In this document: positions 34,282 through 42,808 of the stretch, piece by piece
Layout of the letters: the number at the start of each line of letters is the position of its first letter
How positions within the stretch are numbered: the stretch's first letter is position 1
Assembly (NCBI RefSeq): GCF_022436705.1
Contig: NZ_JAKUHT010000028.1
Location: forward strand, 19,132-83,131
DNA length: 64,000 bases
Direction: 5' to 3'
Source of the DNA: Nocardioides sp. CFH 31398
GTDB taxonomy: Bacteria > Actinomycetota > Actinomycetes > Propionibacteriales > Nocardioidaceae
Made by a program: the position numbers and the translations under genes
Notes under the pieces: generated by a model
Told to the model about the DNA's origin: nothing
Seen by the model: the letters and a program-made list of their open reading frames with translations, nothing else
The model's database searches: none

Positions 34282-34307
34282 CGCTCCCTGCCCGCCCACC
34301 GGGAGCG
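34282..34307 (-). terminator. intra-operon hairpin after the second permease gene
   Basis: Perfect 7-bp arms (34282-34288 and 34301-34307) with a 12-nt loop begin 4 bp past the permease stop. As the operon continues, it may act as an attenuator or as a 3' stabiliser that raises lipoprotein/permease levels over the downstream enzymes. Confidence 0.5.
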
Positions 34308-34310
34308 CCC

Positions 34311-35162
34311 TCACTTCACCGCTCCCACGGACAGCCCCTCGACGAGGCGGCGCTTGGCGACGAGGAAGACGACCAGCAGCGGGATCGACGTCAGCAGCGC
34401 GAGCCCCATCAGCCGGTTCCAGCTCGTCGCGTACAGCGAGGTCTGCTGCGCCAGCAGCCCCGACACGGGCAGCTGCGCGGGGTCGGTCAGCAGCGTCGTG
34501 GCGTAGATGAACTCACCCCACGTGATGATGAAGACGATCGCGCCGACGGTGGCGATGCCGTTCGGCAGCATCGGCAGCACGATCGACCGGAAGGTGCGGA
34601 AGCCGGAGGCGCCGTCCATCTGCGCCGCCTCGTACAGCTCGGTGGGGATGCCCAGCACGAAGGGTCGCATCAGCAGCACCGCGAACGGCGCGAGCAGCGC
34701 GACGTCGGCGAGCACGAGGCCCCACACGTCGTTGACGAGCTGCCACTCGGCGAGGATCCCGTACAGCGGGATGACGGCCATCGGCTGCGGCACCATCTGC
34801 AGGACGAGGAAGAGCGCCAGGACCCAGGCCACGACCCGCGCCCACCAGGGGCCGGTCCGCCGGCCCAGCGCGTACGCCGCGGGGACGGCGACCGCGAGCA
34901 CGAGCACGGTCACCGCGGCGGCGACGCGGAACGACGTCCACACCGAGGTCGACGCGACCTCGAGGATGTCGGAGAACGTCGACAGCGAGGGCGTGAACAC
35001 GATCGCGTTTGGCTGGGAGGCGATGACCTCGTCGGACTTCAGCGCGGTCAGCACGATCCACAGCAGCGGCACGAGGTAGACCACGCCGAGCAGCAGCGCG
35101 ACCAGGGTGCCGGGGCGCGGCAGCCGCACCGGACGCCGGGCGGGCGAGGTCAGGGCACTCAC
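34311..35162 (-). CDS. ABC sugar transporter permease, MalG type
   Basis: This is a 283-aa inner-membrane subunit with six predicted helices. The EAA loop that docks with the ATPase reads EAAQMDGASGFRTFRSIVLPM (about 189-209). It has a short N-terminus before TM1 (about 18-38), as in MalG-type permeases. GTG overlaps the stop of the first permease gene (GTGA). Confidence 0.92.
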   Translation of the reverse strand: MSALTSPARRPVRLPRPGTLVALLLGVVYLVPLLWIVLTALKSDEVIASQPNAIVFTPSLSTFSDILEVASTSVWTSFRVAAAVTVLVLAVAVPAAYALGRRTGPWWARVVAWVLALFLVLQMVPQPMAVIPLYGILAEWQLVNDVWGLVLADVALLAPFAVLLMRPFVLGIPTELYEAAQMDGASGFRTFRSIVLPMLPNGIATVGAIVFIITWGEFIYATTLLTDPAQLPVSGLLAQQTSLYATSWNRLMGLALLTSIPLLVVFLVAKRRLVEGLSVGAVK

Positions 35163-36121
35163 GCCGACTCCTCCTTCCGGACGCCCCACGCGTAGGGGAC
35201 GGCGAGCAGGGCGATCACGACCATCAGCACCGAGGCGATGGCGGCACCGATCCCGAAGGAGTAGGTGCGGAACGCCTCCTGGTAGGCCAGGAACGGCAGG
35301 GTCGTGGTCACGGTGCCGGGCCCGCCGGAGGTCATGACGTAGACGAAGTCGAAGCTGCGGAAGGCGTAGAGCACGACGAGGATCGTCAGGACGGCGAGCG
35401 TCGGGCGCAGCAGCGGGATCACGACGCTGACCGCCTGCCGCACCGGGCCGGCGCCGTCCAGCGAGGCCGCCTCGAGGACCTCCGTCGGGATGGCGAGCAT
35501 CCCGCCGCGGATGATGAGGATCGCGAACGGCAGGCTCGCCCACGCCGCCACCAGGCTCACCGACCACAGCGCGAGGTCGGGGTCGCTGAGCCAGTCCACG
35601 GCAGGCAGGCCGACCAGCTCGAGCGTCGAGTTCACCAGGCCGTCGCCGGCGAGCAGGAACTTCCAGACGCTCCCCGAGACCAGGGGCGGCAGCGCCCACA
35701 CGAACACCATGAGCGACAGCACCGCGCTGGTGAGCCGACTGGGCCGGGCGAGGACCGCCGCGGCGACGTAGCCGATGACGAGGTCGACCACGAGCAGCAC
35801 GCCGGTGAAGACCAACGTGGCCCTCACGGCGGGCCAGAAGGTGTCGGAGTCGAGCACCTCGCGGTAGTTCTCGGCGCCGAGGAACTCCCAGTCGGCGATC
35901 AGGGTCGCCGGGCCGACGTCGCTGACCGACATCCGCACCATCTGCACGATCGGGTAGACGCCGAGAGCGGCGCAGACGACCACGGCGGGCACGAGGTACG
36001 CCGCCAGGTGCGGCCGAGGGAGCCCGCGCCGGGTCTCCCCCGGACCCCCCGGCGCCGGCTCCTCCGCCACCGCCGGGGGAGCGCCCCCGGCGGAGTCCGT
36101 GACGCCCGCGGTCGAGGTCAC
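35159..36121 (-). CDS. ABC sugar transporter permease, MalF type
   Basis: This is a 320-aa permease with a Pro/Gly-rich cytoplasmic start (about 1-35), six predicted helices and the EAA loop EAASLDGAGPVRQAVSVVIPL (about 216-236). It pairs with the MalG-type subunit downstream. The GTG start overlaps the stop of the binding-protein gene, so the importer genes are translationally coupled. Confidence 0.92.
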   Translation of the reverse strand: MTSTAGVTDSAGGAPPAVAEEPAPGGPGETRRGLPRPHLAAYLVPAVVVCAALGVYPIVQMVRMSVSDVGPATLIADWEFLGAENYREVLDSDTFWPAVRATLVFTGVLLVVDLVIGYVAAAVLARPSRLTSAVLSLMVFVWALPPLVSGSVWKFLLAGDGLVNSTLELVGLPAVDWLSDPDLALWSVSLVAAWASLPFAILIIRGGMLAIPTEVLEAASLDGAGPVRQAVSVVIPLLRPTLAVLTILVVLYAFRSFDFVYVMTSGGPGTVTTTLPFLAYQEAFRTYSFGIGAAIASVLMVVIALLAVPYAWGVRKEESA

Positions 36122-37380
36122 GCGCAGCCCCCGCCGCCCTCTTCCTTGGCGTCCTCGACCCCGGTCACGCCGCGCTCGGCGGCCTCGGCGGCGTCCGACT
36201 CACCGGAGATGACCGAGCTGCCGACCTGGCCGATCACGGTCTGCATCTGGGCGGTCTCCTCGTTCAGCGGCCACGAGGCGGTGTTGCTCGCCGCCTCCAC
36301 GAACGGGGCGACGAGCTCGTCGTCCGCGACCTCCGGCTGGGAGGCGACGTCCGCGCGGGTGGGGATCTGGCCGGAGTCCTCGAAGTTGATCAGGCCCGCC
36401 TCGGGCGAGAGCCAGGCGTCCTCGATGTACTGCCACGCCAGGTCCGGGTCGTCGGCGAAGGCGCCGATGCCGAGCCCCTCGCCGCCGGGGAAGACCCGGC
36501 TGCCGTCGCTGCCGGCGGGGTACTGCGTCGAGCCCAGCTCGAACGGCAGGTCCGCGGCCGCGCCGAGGTTCCAGTTGCCGTTGATGCCGAACGCCGCGTC
36601 GCCGGAGGCGAACTGCGTCCACGCGTCGGTCTGGTCCCAGTTGGCGGCCTCGCGGGGCAGGATGCCGTCCTCGGACCAGGACTGCAGGCGGCTCAGCGCG
36701 TCCTCCAGGGTGGCGTCGTCGAGGTTGCAGTAGTCGACGCCCTCGCCCAGCAGGAGCGGGAAGTACATCCACGCGCCCTCGACGGTCGGCGCGCCCGACA
36801 TCGTCAGCGGCGTGTACTGCCCGTCGTCCGCGACCTGCTCGAGGGCGGCCTGGAACTCGTCGACCGTCTCGGGCGGCTCGATGCCGAGCTCGTCGAGGAT
36901 GTCGGCGTTGTAGTAGAGGCCGAGCAGGTTCGTGTACGACATGACGTTGTAGACCTCGTCGTCCAGCCGCCAGACCGAGGAGTCCGAGACCTGGTCGGCG
37001 TCGGCGTACTCCTCCCAGTACGGCGTGAGGTCGGTCAGCACCCCGGAGCCGGCGAGCGCGGGGAAGTCGACGACGACGTTGTCGAGGACGATGTCGGGAC
37101 CGTCCTGCGTCGTGGCGGTGGACAGCAGGCGGGTGGGCAGCTGCTCGAACGGGATCTGGACGACCTCGAACTCGACGTCGGGGTTGGACTCGGCGAAGAG
37201 CTGGTTCTGCCGCTCGAGGGCCGCGATCTGGCCGTCGGCGGTGTAGTAGTGCCAGATGGTCAGCGTCTGCGGGCCGCTGCTGGACTCCTCGTCGGAGTCG
37301 GAGCCGCCCCCGCAGGAGGCCAGGACGAGGCAGGCGGTGGCGGCGAGGGCGCCGGTCTTCGACAGTCGTCGGACGCGCAT
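36118..37380 (-). CDS. extracellular solute-binding lipoprotein of sugar ABC importer
   Basis: This is a 420-aa family 1 solute-binding protein. The signal peptide ends in the lipobox LASC (lipidated Cys about 23), followed by GGGSDSDEESSSG, a flexible anchor. TLTIWHYYTADGQIAALERQ starts the mature fold, and family segments such as GPDIVLDNVVVDFPALAGSG and AAFGINGNWNLG are present. It captures an oligosaccharide or sugar derivative outside the membrane. It is the first gene of the operon, behind a TTGACA-17 bp-TACGTT promoter and a probable ROK operator. Confidence 0.93.
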   Translation of the reverse strand: MRVRRLSKTGALAATACLVLASCGGGSDSDEESSSGPQTLTIWHYYTADGQIAALERQNQLFAESNPDVEFEVVQIPFEQLPTRLLSTATTQDGPDIVLDNVVVDFPALAGSGVLTDLTPYWEEYADADQVSDSSVWRLDDEVYNVMSYTNLLGLYYNADILDELGIEPPETVDEFQAALEQVADDGQYTPLTMSGAPTVEGAWMYFPLLLGEGVDYCNLDDATLEDALSRLQSWSEDGILPREAANWDQTDAWTQFASGDAAFGINGNWNLGAAADLPFELGSTQYPAGSDGSRVFPGGEGLGIGAFADDPDLAWQYIEDAWLSPEAGLINFEDSGQIPTRADVASQPEVADDELVAPFVEAASNTASWPLNEETAQMQTVIGQVGSSVISGESDAAEAAERGVTGVEDAKEEGGGGCA

Positions 37381-37410
37381 GTGGACCCCAAACTCGACTT
37401 CGTCGGTATA

Positions 37411-37452
37411 TGTTGACGCGCAACGTAATTCGGACGCAACGTACTGTCAACA
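37411..37452. promoter_or_regulatory. ABC-operon promoter with overlapping inverted and direct repeats
   Basis: On the complement, TTGACA (37450-37445) and TACGTT (37427-37422) are separated by 17 bp, a near-ideal housekeeping promoter. Inverted arms TGTTGAC (37411-37417) and GTCAACA (37446-37452) bracket it. CGCAACGTA occurs twice (37419-37427 and 37435-37443, 16 bp apart). The overlap suggests repression by the divergent ROK regulator. The region also contains the start of the ROK transcript, possibly with TACGAT at 37460. Confidence 0.6.
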
Positions 37453-37561
37453 ACCGTCATACGATCGGTCAACCACCGAATTGCACCGTCTCCCGAGCAC
37501 CCTGATCCGTCTCACCGATCCACGATCCACTCACCGGTCCACTCACCGAAGGAGCCCTGGC

Positions 37562-38746
37562 GTGAGCACACTGCCCGACCTGGTCGGTCGTACGTCGCGC
37601 GCCGGCGAGGCCCTCTCGCTGATCCGCAGCGGCTCCGCGACGACGATCGCCGAGCTGTCGGCAGCGATGGGCCTGGCCCGGTCGACCGTCTCCGAGCGCG
37701 TGGACCTGCTCGTGGGCCGCGGTCTGGTCAGCGCGGAGCTCGCGCCGGCGCAGGGCCGGGGCCGGCCGGCGTCCGTGTTCCGGTTCGACCCGACGGCGCG
37801 GGTCGCGCTCGTGGCGCAGGTCGGCATGAGCGGCATGCGGGTCGGCGTCACCGACCTGTCGGGGACGATCCTGCACACCGTCACCGCCGACGTCGCCGTC
37901 GGCCAGGGGCCCCGGGCGCTCGTGGAGGAGGTGCAGACCGCCTTCGAGCAGTGCCTCGCCGCGACCGGTCGCACCCACGACGACGTCGCCGGGGTCGGCG
38001 TGGGCCTGCCGGGCCGGATCGAGCTCGACACCGCGCCGGGGGGCACGGCGCCGCCCGCGGCGTGGTCGCCGTACGGCGTGCGCGCGATCCTCGCCGAGGC
38101 CTGGGACGTCCCCATCGGCGTCGACCGCGCGGTGAGCCTGCTGGCCAGCGCGGAGCAGCGCAGCTTCCACCCCGGCGCCACCGTCCTGCTGGGGCTCAAG
38201 GTCGGCACCGTCGTCGAGTGCGGGGTCGTCGTCGACGGACGCAGCGTCGGCGGCGGCAGCGGCATCGCCGGCGAGATCGGCCACACCGCCGTCGCCGGTG
38301 CGGAGGCGCCGTGCGTGTGCGGCAACGTCGGCTGCCTCAACGCCGTCGCGAGCGGCGGAGCGCTCGCCCGCGACCTCGCCGCGGCCGGCCACCCCGTGGC
38401 GTCGGCCCGCGAGGTGGCCGCCCTGGCCGCCGGCGGGGACGTCGACGCGACGCACGCCGTCCGCGAGGCCGGCCGCCGGATCGGCGGGGTGCTCGCCGGT
38501 GCGGTGAACCTGCTGAACCCGGACGTCGTCGTGGTGTGGGGCTACCTCGCCGACGGCGGCGACCACCTGGTGGCCGGGCTGCGGGAGGGGCTCTACCGGG
38601 CCGCCGTCCCCGCCGCCAGCCGCCACGTGCGGCTCGAGGCGGCGCGGTACGGCGACGACGCCGCCCTGAAGGGCGCCGCCACCGCCGTCATCGAGCTCGC
38701 CCTCGACCCCGCCCACGTCGACACGCTGCTGCCGCGCGAGGCGTGA
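37562..38746 (+). CDS. ROK-family transcriptional regulator
   Basis: This is a 394-aa protein. The N-terminal winged helix (about 8-70) has TIAELSAAMGLARSTVSERVDLL. A ROK/actin-like fold follows, with VGVGLPGRIE (about 137) and the zinc-binding CVCGNVGCLNAV (about 257-268; the usual Glu after the last Cys is replaced). DNA-binding ROK proteins of the NagC/XylR type lose repression when a sugar or sugar phosphate binds. It is divergent from the importer operon and surely its local regulator. The GTG start has AAGGAG 8 nt upstream. Confidence 0.9.
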   Translation: MSTLPDLVGRTSRAGEALSLIRSGSATTIAELSAAMGLARSTVSERVDLLVGRGLVSAELAPAQGRGRPASVFRFDPTARVALVAQVGMSGMRVGVTDLSGTILHTVTADVAVGQGPRALVEEVQTAFEQCLAATGRTHDDVAGVGVGLPGRIELDTAPGGTAPPAAWSPYGVRAILAEAWDVPIGVDRAVSLLASAEQRSFHPGATVLLGLKVGTVVECGVVVDGRSVGGGSGIAGEIGHTAVAGAEAPCVCGNVGCLNAVASGGALARDLAAAGHPVASAREVAALAAGGDVDATHAVREAGRRIGGVLAGAVNLLNPDVVVVWGYLADGGDHLVAGLREGLYRAAVPAASRHVRLEAARYGDDAALKGAATAVIELALDPAHVDTLLPREA

Positions 38747-38786
38747 GGCGCCAGCGGGGAGGGGCGCGAGGAGACCTCGGGAGGAC

Positions 38787-38821
38787 GGAGGATCTCAGCG
38801 CATGGGGCGCTGAGATCCTCC
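38787..38821. terminator. bidirectional terminator, perfect 15-bp stem
   Basis: Perfect arms 38787-38801 and 38807-38821 enclose a 5-nt loop, between the ROK gene and the convergent quinone oxidoreductase gene. Confidence 0.8.
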
Positions 38822-38841
38822 CCTTGTCACGACCGCGCGGA

Positions 38842-39783
38842 TCAGGCCGTGAAGTCGAGCACCAGCCGTCCGCGGACGCCGCCGGCCTCGAGACGGCGGT
38901 GGGCGTCGGGGGCCTCCGCGGCGGGGAGGACGTCGGCGACGCGCGGGGTGACCTGGCCCGTGACGGCCAGGCGGACCAGCTCGTCGAGCCAGTCGCGGCG
39001 CTCGGCGGCCTCGCGCACCCAGACGGGGTGCACGTGCAGGCCGCGGGAGCCGTCGCCCTGGTAGCCGCGGACGGTCGCGACGTGGCCGCCCTCCTTCACC
39101 ATCGGCAGCACGTCGGCGCCCTGCAGCGAGCCGTCGGCCAGCCCGTCGACGCCGTCGGGGAGCTCGGTGAGCACCGCCTCGGTGACGCCGTCGCCGCGCG
39201 GGACGACGACGTCCGCGCCGAGGCCGAGGACGAGGTCCTCCTCGCCCTCCTTGGCGTCGGCCACGACGGTGATCCCGCGGGCCACGGCCAGCTGGACGAC
39301 GTACCCGCCGAACGCGCCCGCCGCGCCGGTCACCGCCAGCACCTGACCGGCCTCGAGCCCCAGCAGGTCGAGGGCGAGCATCGCGGTTAGCCCGTTCATG
39401 GGCAGGCTCGCGGCCTCGGCGTCCGAGAGGGAGTCGGGCACGGGCGTGACGGAGCGGGCGGACAGGACGAGGTCCTCGCGGTAGGCGCCGTGCGGGCCGT
39501 CGGGGACGACGATCCCCATCACCCGGTCGCCCTCGGCGAGGCCCTCGACAGGGTCGCCGACCTCGACGACGGTCCCGGCGACGTCCATGCCCGGAACGGC
39601 GCCCGGCGGGGGAGCGGTGGGCGACTCGTCGCGCATCCCGGACCGCAGGCCGGTGTCGGTGGGGTTCACCGCCGCGGCGGCGACACGCAGGCGCACCTGG
39701 TGCGGACCGAGGTCCTCCGCCGGCAGGTCCAGCTCGTGAAGGGCCTCCGGCCCGCCGTACTCGGTCACTCCGATGGCTCGCAT
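38842..39783 (-). CDS. NADP-dependent quinone oxidoreductase-like (zinc-free MDR)
   Basis: This is a 313-aa medium-chain reductase of the QOR type. It has an N-terminal GroES-like domain (RLRVAAAAVNPTDTGLRSG, about 32-50) and the NADPH-binding GAAGAFGGYVVQLA (about 149-162). It lacks the zinc-ligand cysteines of alcohol dehydrogenases. Members reduce quinones or enones. It is a single gene with no operon partners, convergent with the ROK gene. Confidence 0.88.
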   Translation of the reverse strand: MRAIGVTEYGGPEALHELDLPAEDLGPHQVRLRVAAAAVNPTDTGLRSGMRDESPTAPPPGAVPGMDVAGTVVEVGDPVEGLAEGDRVMGIVVPDGPHGAYREDLVLSARSVTPVPDSLSDAEAASLPMNGLTAMLALDLLGLEAGQVLAVTGAAGAFGGYVVQLAVARGITVVADAKEGEEDLVLGLGADVVVPRGDGVTEAVLTELPDGVDGLADGSLQGADVLPMVKEGGHVATVRGYQGDGSRGLHVHPVWVREAAERRDWLDELVRLAVTGQVTPRVADVLPAAEAPDAHRRLEAGGVRGRLVLDFTA

Positions 39784-39874
39784 CCTTCCGGTGTACCCGA
39801 CGCGCGGTGAGCCACGGGTTGCCGGACCGGCAAACCGACGTGCCGAACGGGGCTCGGTCGGTCAGGCTGGGGTC

Positions 39875-40345
39875 ATGCGTTGGACCGATGACCTGGAGCA
39901 CCGCCTCGACGAGCTGCTCGACGAGTACCGCGAGCACCTCCTGGGGACGCTGGAGGGCCTGACCGAGGAGGAGGCCCGGGCTCGGCTCGTGCCGTCCGCG
40001 ACGACGTTGCTCGGCCTCGTGAAGCACGTGACGTACGTCGAGCGCGTGTGGTTCGACCAGGCCGTCACCGGCACCCCGCTGAAGGACCTGGGGGTCGCCT
40101 CGACCCCGAGCCGGTCGTTCACGCTGCGCCGCGACGACACGGTCGAGAGCATCAGCGCGGCGTACCGCCGCACCTGCGAGGACTCCCGACGCCGGCTCGC
40201 CGACCTCGCCATGGACGACGAGGTGGACGGCAAGGGCGCCCGGGTCGTCTGGGCGCTGCGGCTGCAGGTGCTGCGCGAGCTCGCCCACCACAGCGGGCAC
40301 GCCGACATCCTCCGCGAGCAGCTGCTCGCCGCCCGCGACGCCTGA
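39875..40345 (+). CDS. DinB/DUF664 family protein
   Basis: This is a 156-aa four-helix-bundle protein. Metal-ligand candidates are the His in LVKHVTYVERVWF (about 50) and the HHSGH cluster in RELAHHSGHADILREQL (about 137-141), the three-His pattern of the DinB superfamily. Several actinobacterial members are mycothiol-dependent transferases. CAGGCT (39863-39868) lies 6 nt before the ATG, so it is probably leaderless. Confidence 0.85.
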   Translation: MRWTDDLEHRLDELLDEYREHLLGTLEGLTEEEARARLVPSATTLLGLVKHVTYVERVWFDQAVTGTPLKDLGVASTPSRSFTLRRDDTVESISAAYRRTCEDSRRRLADLAMDDEVDGKGARVVWALRLQVLRELAHHSGHADILREQLLAARDA

Positions 40346-40362
40346 GGGCCTGCGGCGGGCGG

Positions 40363-41028
40363 TCAGCCGAAGCGGCGCCAGGACCCCTCGGAGACGACGT
40401 CCACCTCGCCGCCGACGACCCTGATCGCGGACGCGTCGTCGAGGGCGTACGCCGGCCCGCCGAGCTCCGCGGCCCACCGGGCGGCCTCCTCGGCCGTGTT
40501 CTCCGGCAGGTCGGGGGAGTCCAGGTGCGGGAAGATCGAGAAGTCGACCACGCCCAGCGTCTCGTCGGTGCCCGACGGTGCCTCCCACTCGACGAAGTCG
40601 GCGCCGACGCGGGGCGTCATGACCATGCTGCCCGCACTGAGGCCCACCCAGACGGTCTCGTCGAGGGAGGGCAGCACCGCGGCGAGGCCGGACTCGTGCA
40701 GCCAGTGGTGCAGGTAGAGAGCGTCGCCGCCGCCGACCAGCAGGACGTCGGCCTCGGTCACCCACGGCTCCCACCGCTCGCGCCCGATGCTGGGCAGGGC
40801 GGTGAGCTCGAGGAGCCCGACCGAGCGCCACCCCAGCTCGGCCATGGGCAGGCCGCTGCGCCCCGCCACGAAGCGCCACGCGTTGCCCGGGCCGGTCATC
40901 GGGTGGCCCCAGCTCGCCGTCGGGACCACGAGCGCGGTCGACTCCTCGACCGGGCGGCCGAGCAGCCCGACGAGTGCCTCACGGATCGAGGGGTTCGAGA
41001 CGCCCCCGGACGTCAGCAGCAGCTTCAC
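40363..41028 (-). CDS. peptidase E-like (S51 family) / type 1 GATase-like protein
   Basis: This is a 221-aa protein with the S51 nucleophile loop VGLSAGSMVM (Ser about 138) and the upstream ADVLLVGGGDALYL segment (about 92). Peptidase E cleaves Asp-X dipeptides in the cytoplasm. The final catalytic residues are not clear, so a non-peptidase role is possible. The start is taken at GTG 41028, just before KLLLTSGG, the conserved first strand. Confidence 0.82.
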   Translation of the reverse strand: MKLLLTSGGVSNPSIREALVGLLGRPVEESTALVVPTASWGHPMTGPGNAWRFVAGRSGLPMAELGWRSVGLLELTALPSIGRERWEPWVTEADVLLVGGGDALYLHHWLHESGLAAVLPSLDETVWVGLSAGSMVMTPRVGADFVEWEAPSGTDETLGVVDFSIFPHLDSPDLPENTAEEAARWAAELGGPAYALDDASAIRVVGGEVDVVSEGSWRRFG

Positions 41029-41044
41029 GACCGCTCGGTCCCCG

Positions 41045-41473
41045 TCAGCCCGCGCCGCACTCGCGCCAGCGGCCGTCGCGACGACACAGCCCGAGGCTGA
41101 CGTACGTCGTGTCGCTGGGCCGCGGCCTGAACCGCGCCTCCAGGTACGTGAACCGCGCGCTGCGGCGGGGGAGCGACCACCGGGCGACACCGCGGGCGCC
41201 CGTGTCGCGCGCGGCGCGGTAGGTCCGCCCCCCGCTGGTGCCCCGGAACCGCACGGTGGCGCCACGCACGCGCTCAGCGGAGCCGCGGCGGACCAGGACG
41301 ACCGAGAACGCCGAACGCCCCACCGTCGGCGCCCGCAGGGCGAAGCGCTCGAAGACCGGCGAGCCCCCGGAGGCGCTCGGCGACGACGGCGCGCCGGACG
41401 CGGGCGCGACCGGGGCCACGAGCAGGCCGAGCACGAGCGCGAGCAGCAGGGACGCGAGCGGGGAGCGGGGCAT
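41045..41473 (-). CDS. small secreted protein of unknown function
   Basis: This is a 142-aa protein. The signal peptide (about 1-26) is followed by a Pro/Ser/Ala-rich linker (about 26-42) and one beta-rich, Arg-rich domain with a Cys pair near the C-terminus (LCRRDGRWREC). The domain resembles small Ig-like surface domains, but no family is certain. The ATG start is supported by TAGCGT 7 nt upstream on the complement (41486-41481). Confidence 0.65.
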   Translation of the reverse strand: MPRSPLASLLLALVLGLLVAPVAPASGAPSSPSASGGSPVFERFALRAPTVGRSAFSVVLVRRGSAERVRGATVRFRGTSGGRTYRAARDTGARGVARWSLPRRSARFTYLEARFRPRPSDTTYVSLGLCRRDGRWRECGAG

Positions 41474-41582
41474 GGGCGGGACGCTACCGATGGGCTCCGA
41501 CACCCGGCAGCCGGTCACGCGTTTCCGTCCAGCGGAAGACCCGCCTCGTCGGCCGGGCCCCGCCCGGTGCACCGTGGTCCCC

Positions 41583-42776
41583 GTGACCGCCACCACACGC
41601 ACGCGCACCCAGGTCGCCGTCGTCGGCGCGGGCCCCGCCGGCCTGCTGCTGACCCACCTCCTCGCCCGCGCCGGGGTCGAGTCCGTCGCGGTCGAGGTCC
41701 GCTCGCGGCGGGAGATCGAGGAGACGCACCGCGCCGGCATCCTCGAGCAGGAGTCGGTCGACGTCCTCGTCGAGTCGGGCGTCTCCGACCGGGTGCTCCG
41801 CGACGGCTACCGCCACGACGGCATCGAGCTCGCCTTCGGCGGCACCGGGCACCGCATCGACTTCCAGGGCCTCGTCGGCGCCTCGACGCAGCTCTACCCG
41901 CAGACCGACGTCTTCGTCGACCTCGCCGACGCCCGCGCCCGCGACGGGGGCGACGTCCGTTTCGGGGTCACGGAGGTCAGCGTGCACGACGTCGAGTCCG
42001 AGACCCCGCGTGTGCTGTTCACCGACCCGGACGGCGTCGCGCACGAGCTCGTCGCCGACGTCGTCGTCGGCGCCGACGGCTCCCGCAGCCACTGCCGCGC
42101 GCAGGTGCCGGAGACCGCCCGCCGCCAGTACTTCCGCGAGTACCCCTTCGCCTGGTTCGGGATCCTGACCGAGGCCCCGCCCAGCGCCCCCGAGCTGATC
42201 TACAACCACTCGCCGCAGGGCTTCGCCCTCATCAGCTCGCGCACCGAGACGCTGCAGCGCATGTACTTCCAGTGCGACCCGGCCGAGAACCCCGACGACT
42301 GGTCGGACGACCGCATCTGGTCGGAGCTGCAGGGTCGCCTCGGCGCCAACGGCTACACGCTGAAGGAGGGGCCCATCACCTCCCGCAGCGTCCTGCCGTT
42401 CCGCAGCTTCGTGCAGGAGCCGATGCACCACGGCAGGCTCGTGCTCGCCGGGGACGCCGCCCACACCGTGCCGCCCACCGGCGCGAAGGGACTGAACCTG
42501 GCGCTCGCCGACGTCCGCGTGCTCGCCGAGGAGCTGGAGCGGGTGATCGGCAAGGGCGACGCGGCCCCGCTCGAGACCTACAGCGAGCGCGCCCTCGGAC
42601 GGGTGTGGAAGACGCAGCACTTCTCGTACTGGATGACCACGATGCTCCACACGCTGCCCGACGCGAGCCCCTTCGACGTCCGCCGACAGGAGGGCGAGCT
42701 CGCGCTGCTCAGCTCGTCGGTGGCCGGGTCGACGTACCTCGCCGAGGCCTACACCGGCTGGCCCGGCGCCCGCTAG
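41583..42776 (+). CDS. pobA: 4-hydroxybenzoate 3-monooxygenase
   Basis: This 397-aa flavoprotein hydroxylates 4-hydroxybenzoate to protocatechuate with NADPH and O2. It has GAGPAGLLL (FAD, about 16-24), the RAGILEQ substrate loop (about 46-52), VVGADGSRSHCR (about 160-171) and GDAAHTVPPTGAKGLNLALADV (about 286-307, FAD ribityl and active-site loop). Length matches the family (about 394). No protocatechuate pathway genes or PobR are adjacent, so the product must be processed elsewhere. The GTG start is close to the first strand VAVVGAG. Confidence 0.94.
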   Translation: MTATTRTRTQVAVVGAGPAGLLLTHLLARAGVESVAVEVRSRREIEETHRAGILEQESVDVLVESGVSDRVLRDGYRHDGIELAFGGTGHRIDFQGLVGASTQLYPQTDVFVDLADARARDGGDVRFGVTEVSVHDVESETPRVLFTDPDGVAHELVADVVVGADGSRSHCRAQVPETARRQYFREYPFAWFGILTEAPPSAPELIYNHSPQGFALISSRTETLQRMYFQCDPAENPDDWSDDRIWSELQGRLGANGYTLKEGPITSRSVLPFRSFVQEPMHHGRLVLAGDAAHTVPPTGAKGLNLALADVRVLAEELERVIGKGDAAPLETYSERALGRVWKTQHFSYWMTTMLHTLPDASPFDVRRQEGELALLSSSVAGSTYLAEAYTGWPGAR

Positions 42777-42786
42777 CCGCCCGGCG

Positions 42787-42808
42787 GTCGGGCCCTAGAC
42801 CGCCCGAC
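42787..42808. terminator. hairpin between pobA and nei
   Basis: GTCGGGC (42787-42793) and GCCCGAC (42802-42808) pair around an 8-nt loop, between convergent genes and overlapping the nei stop. Confidence 0.45.
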
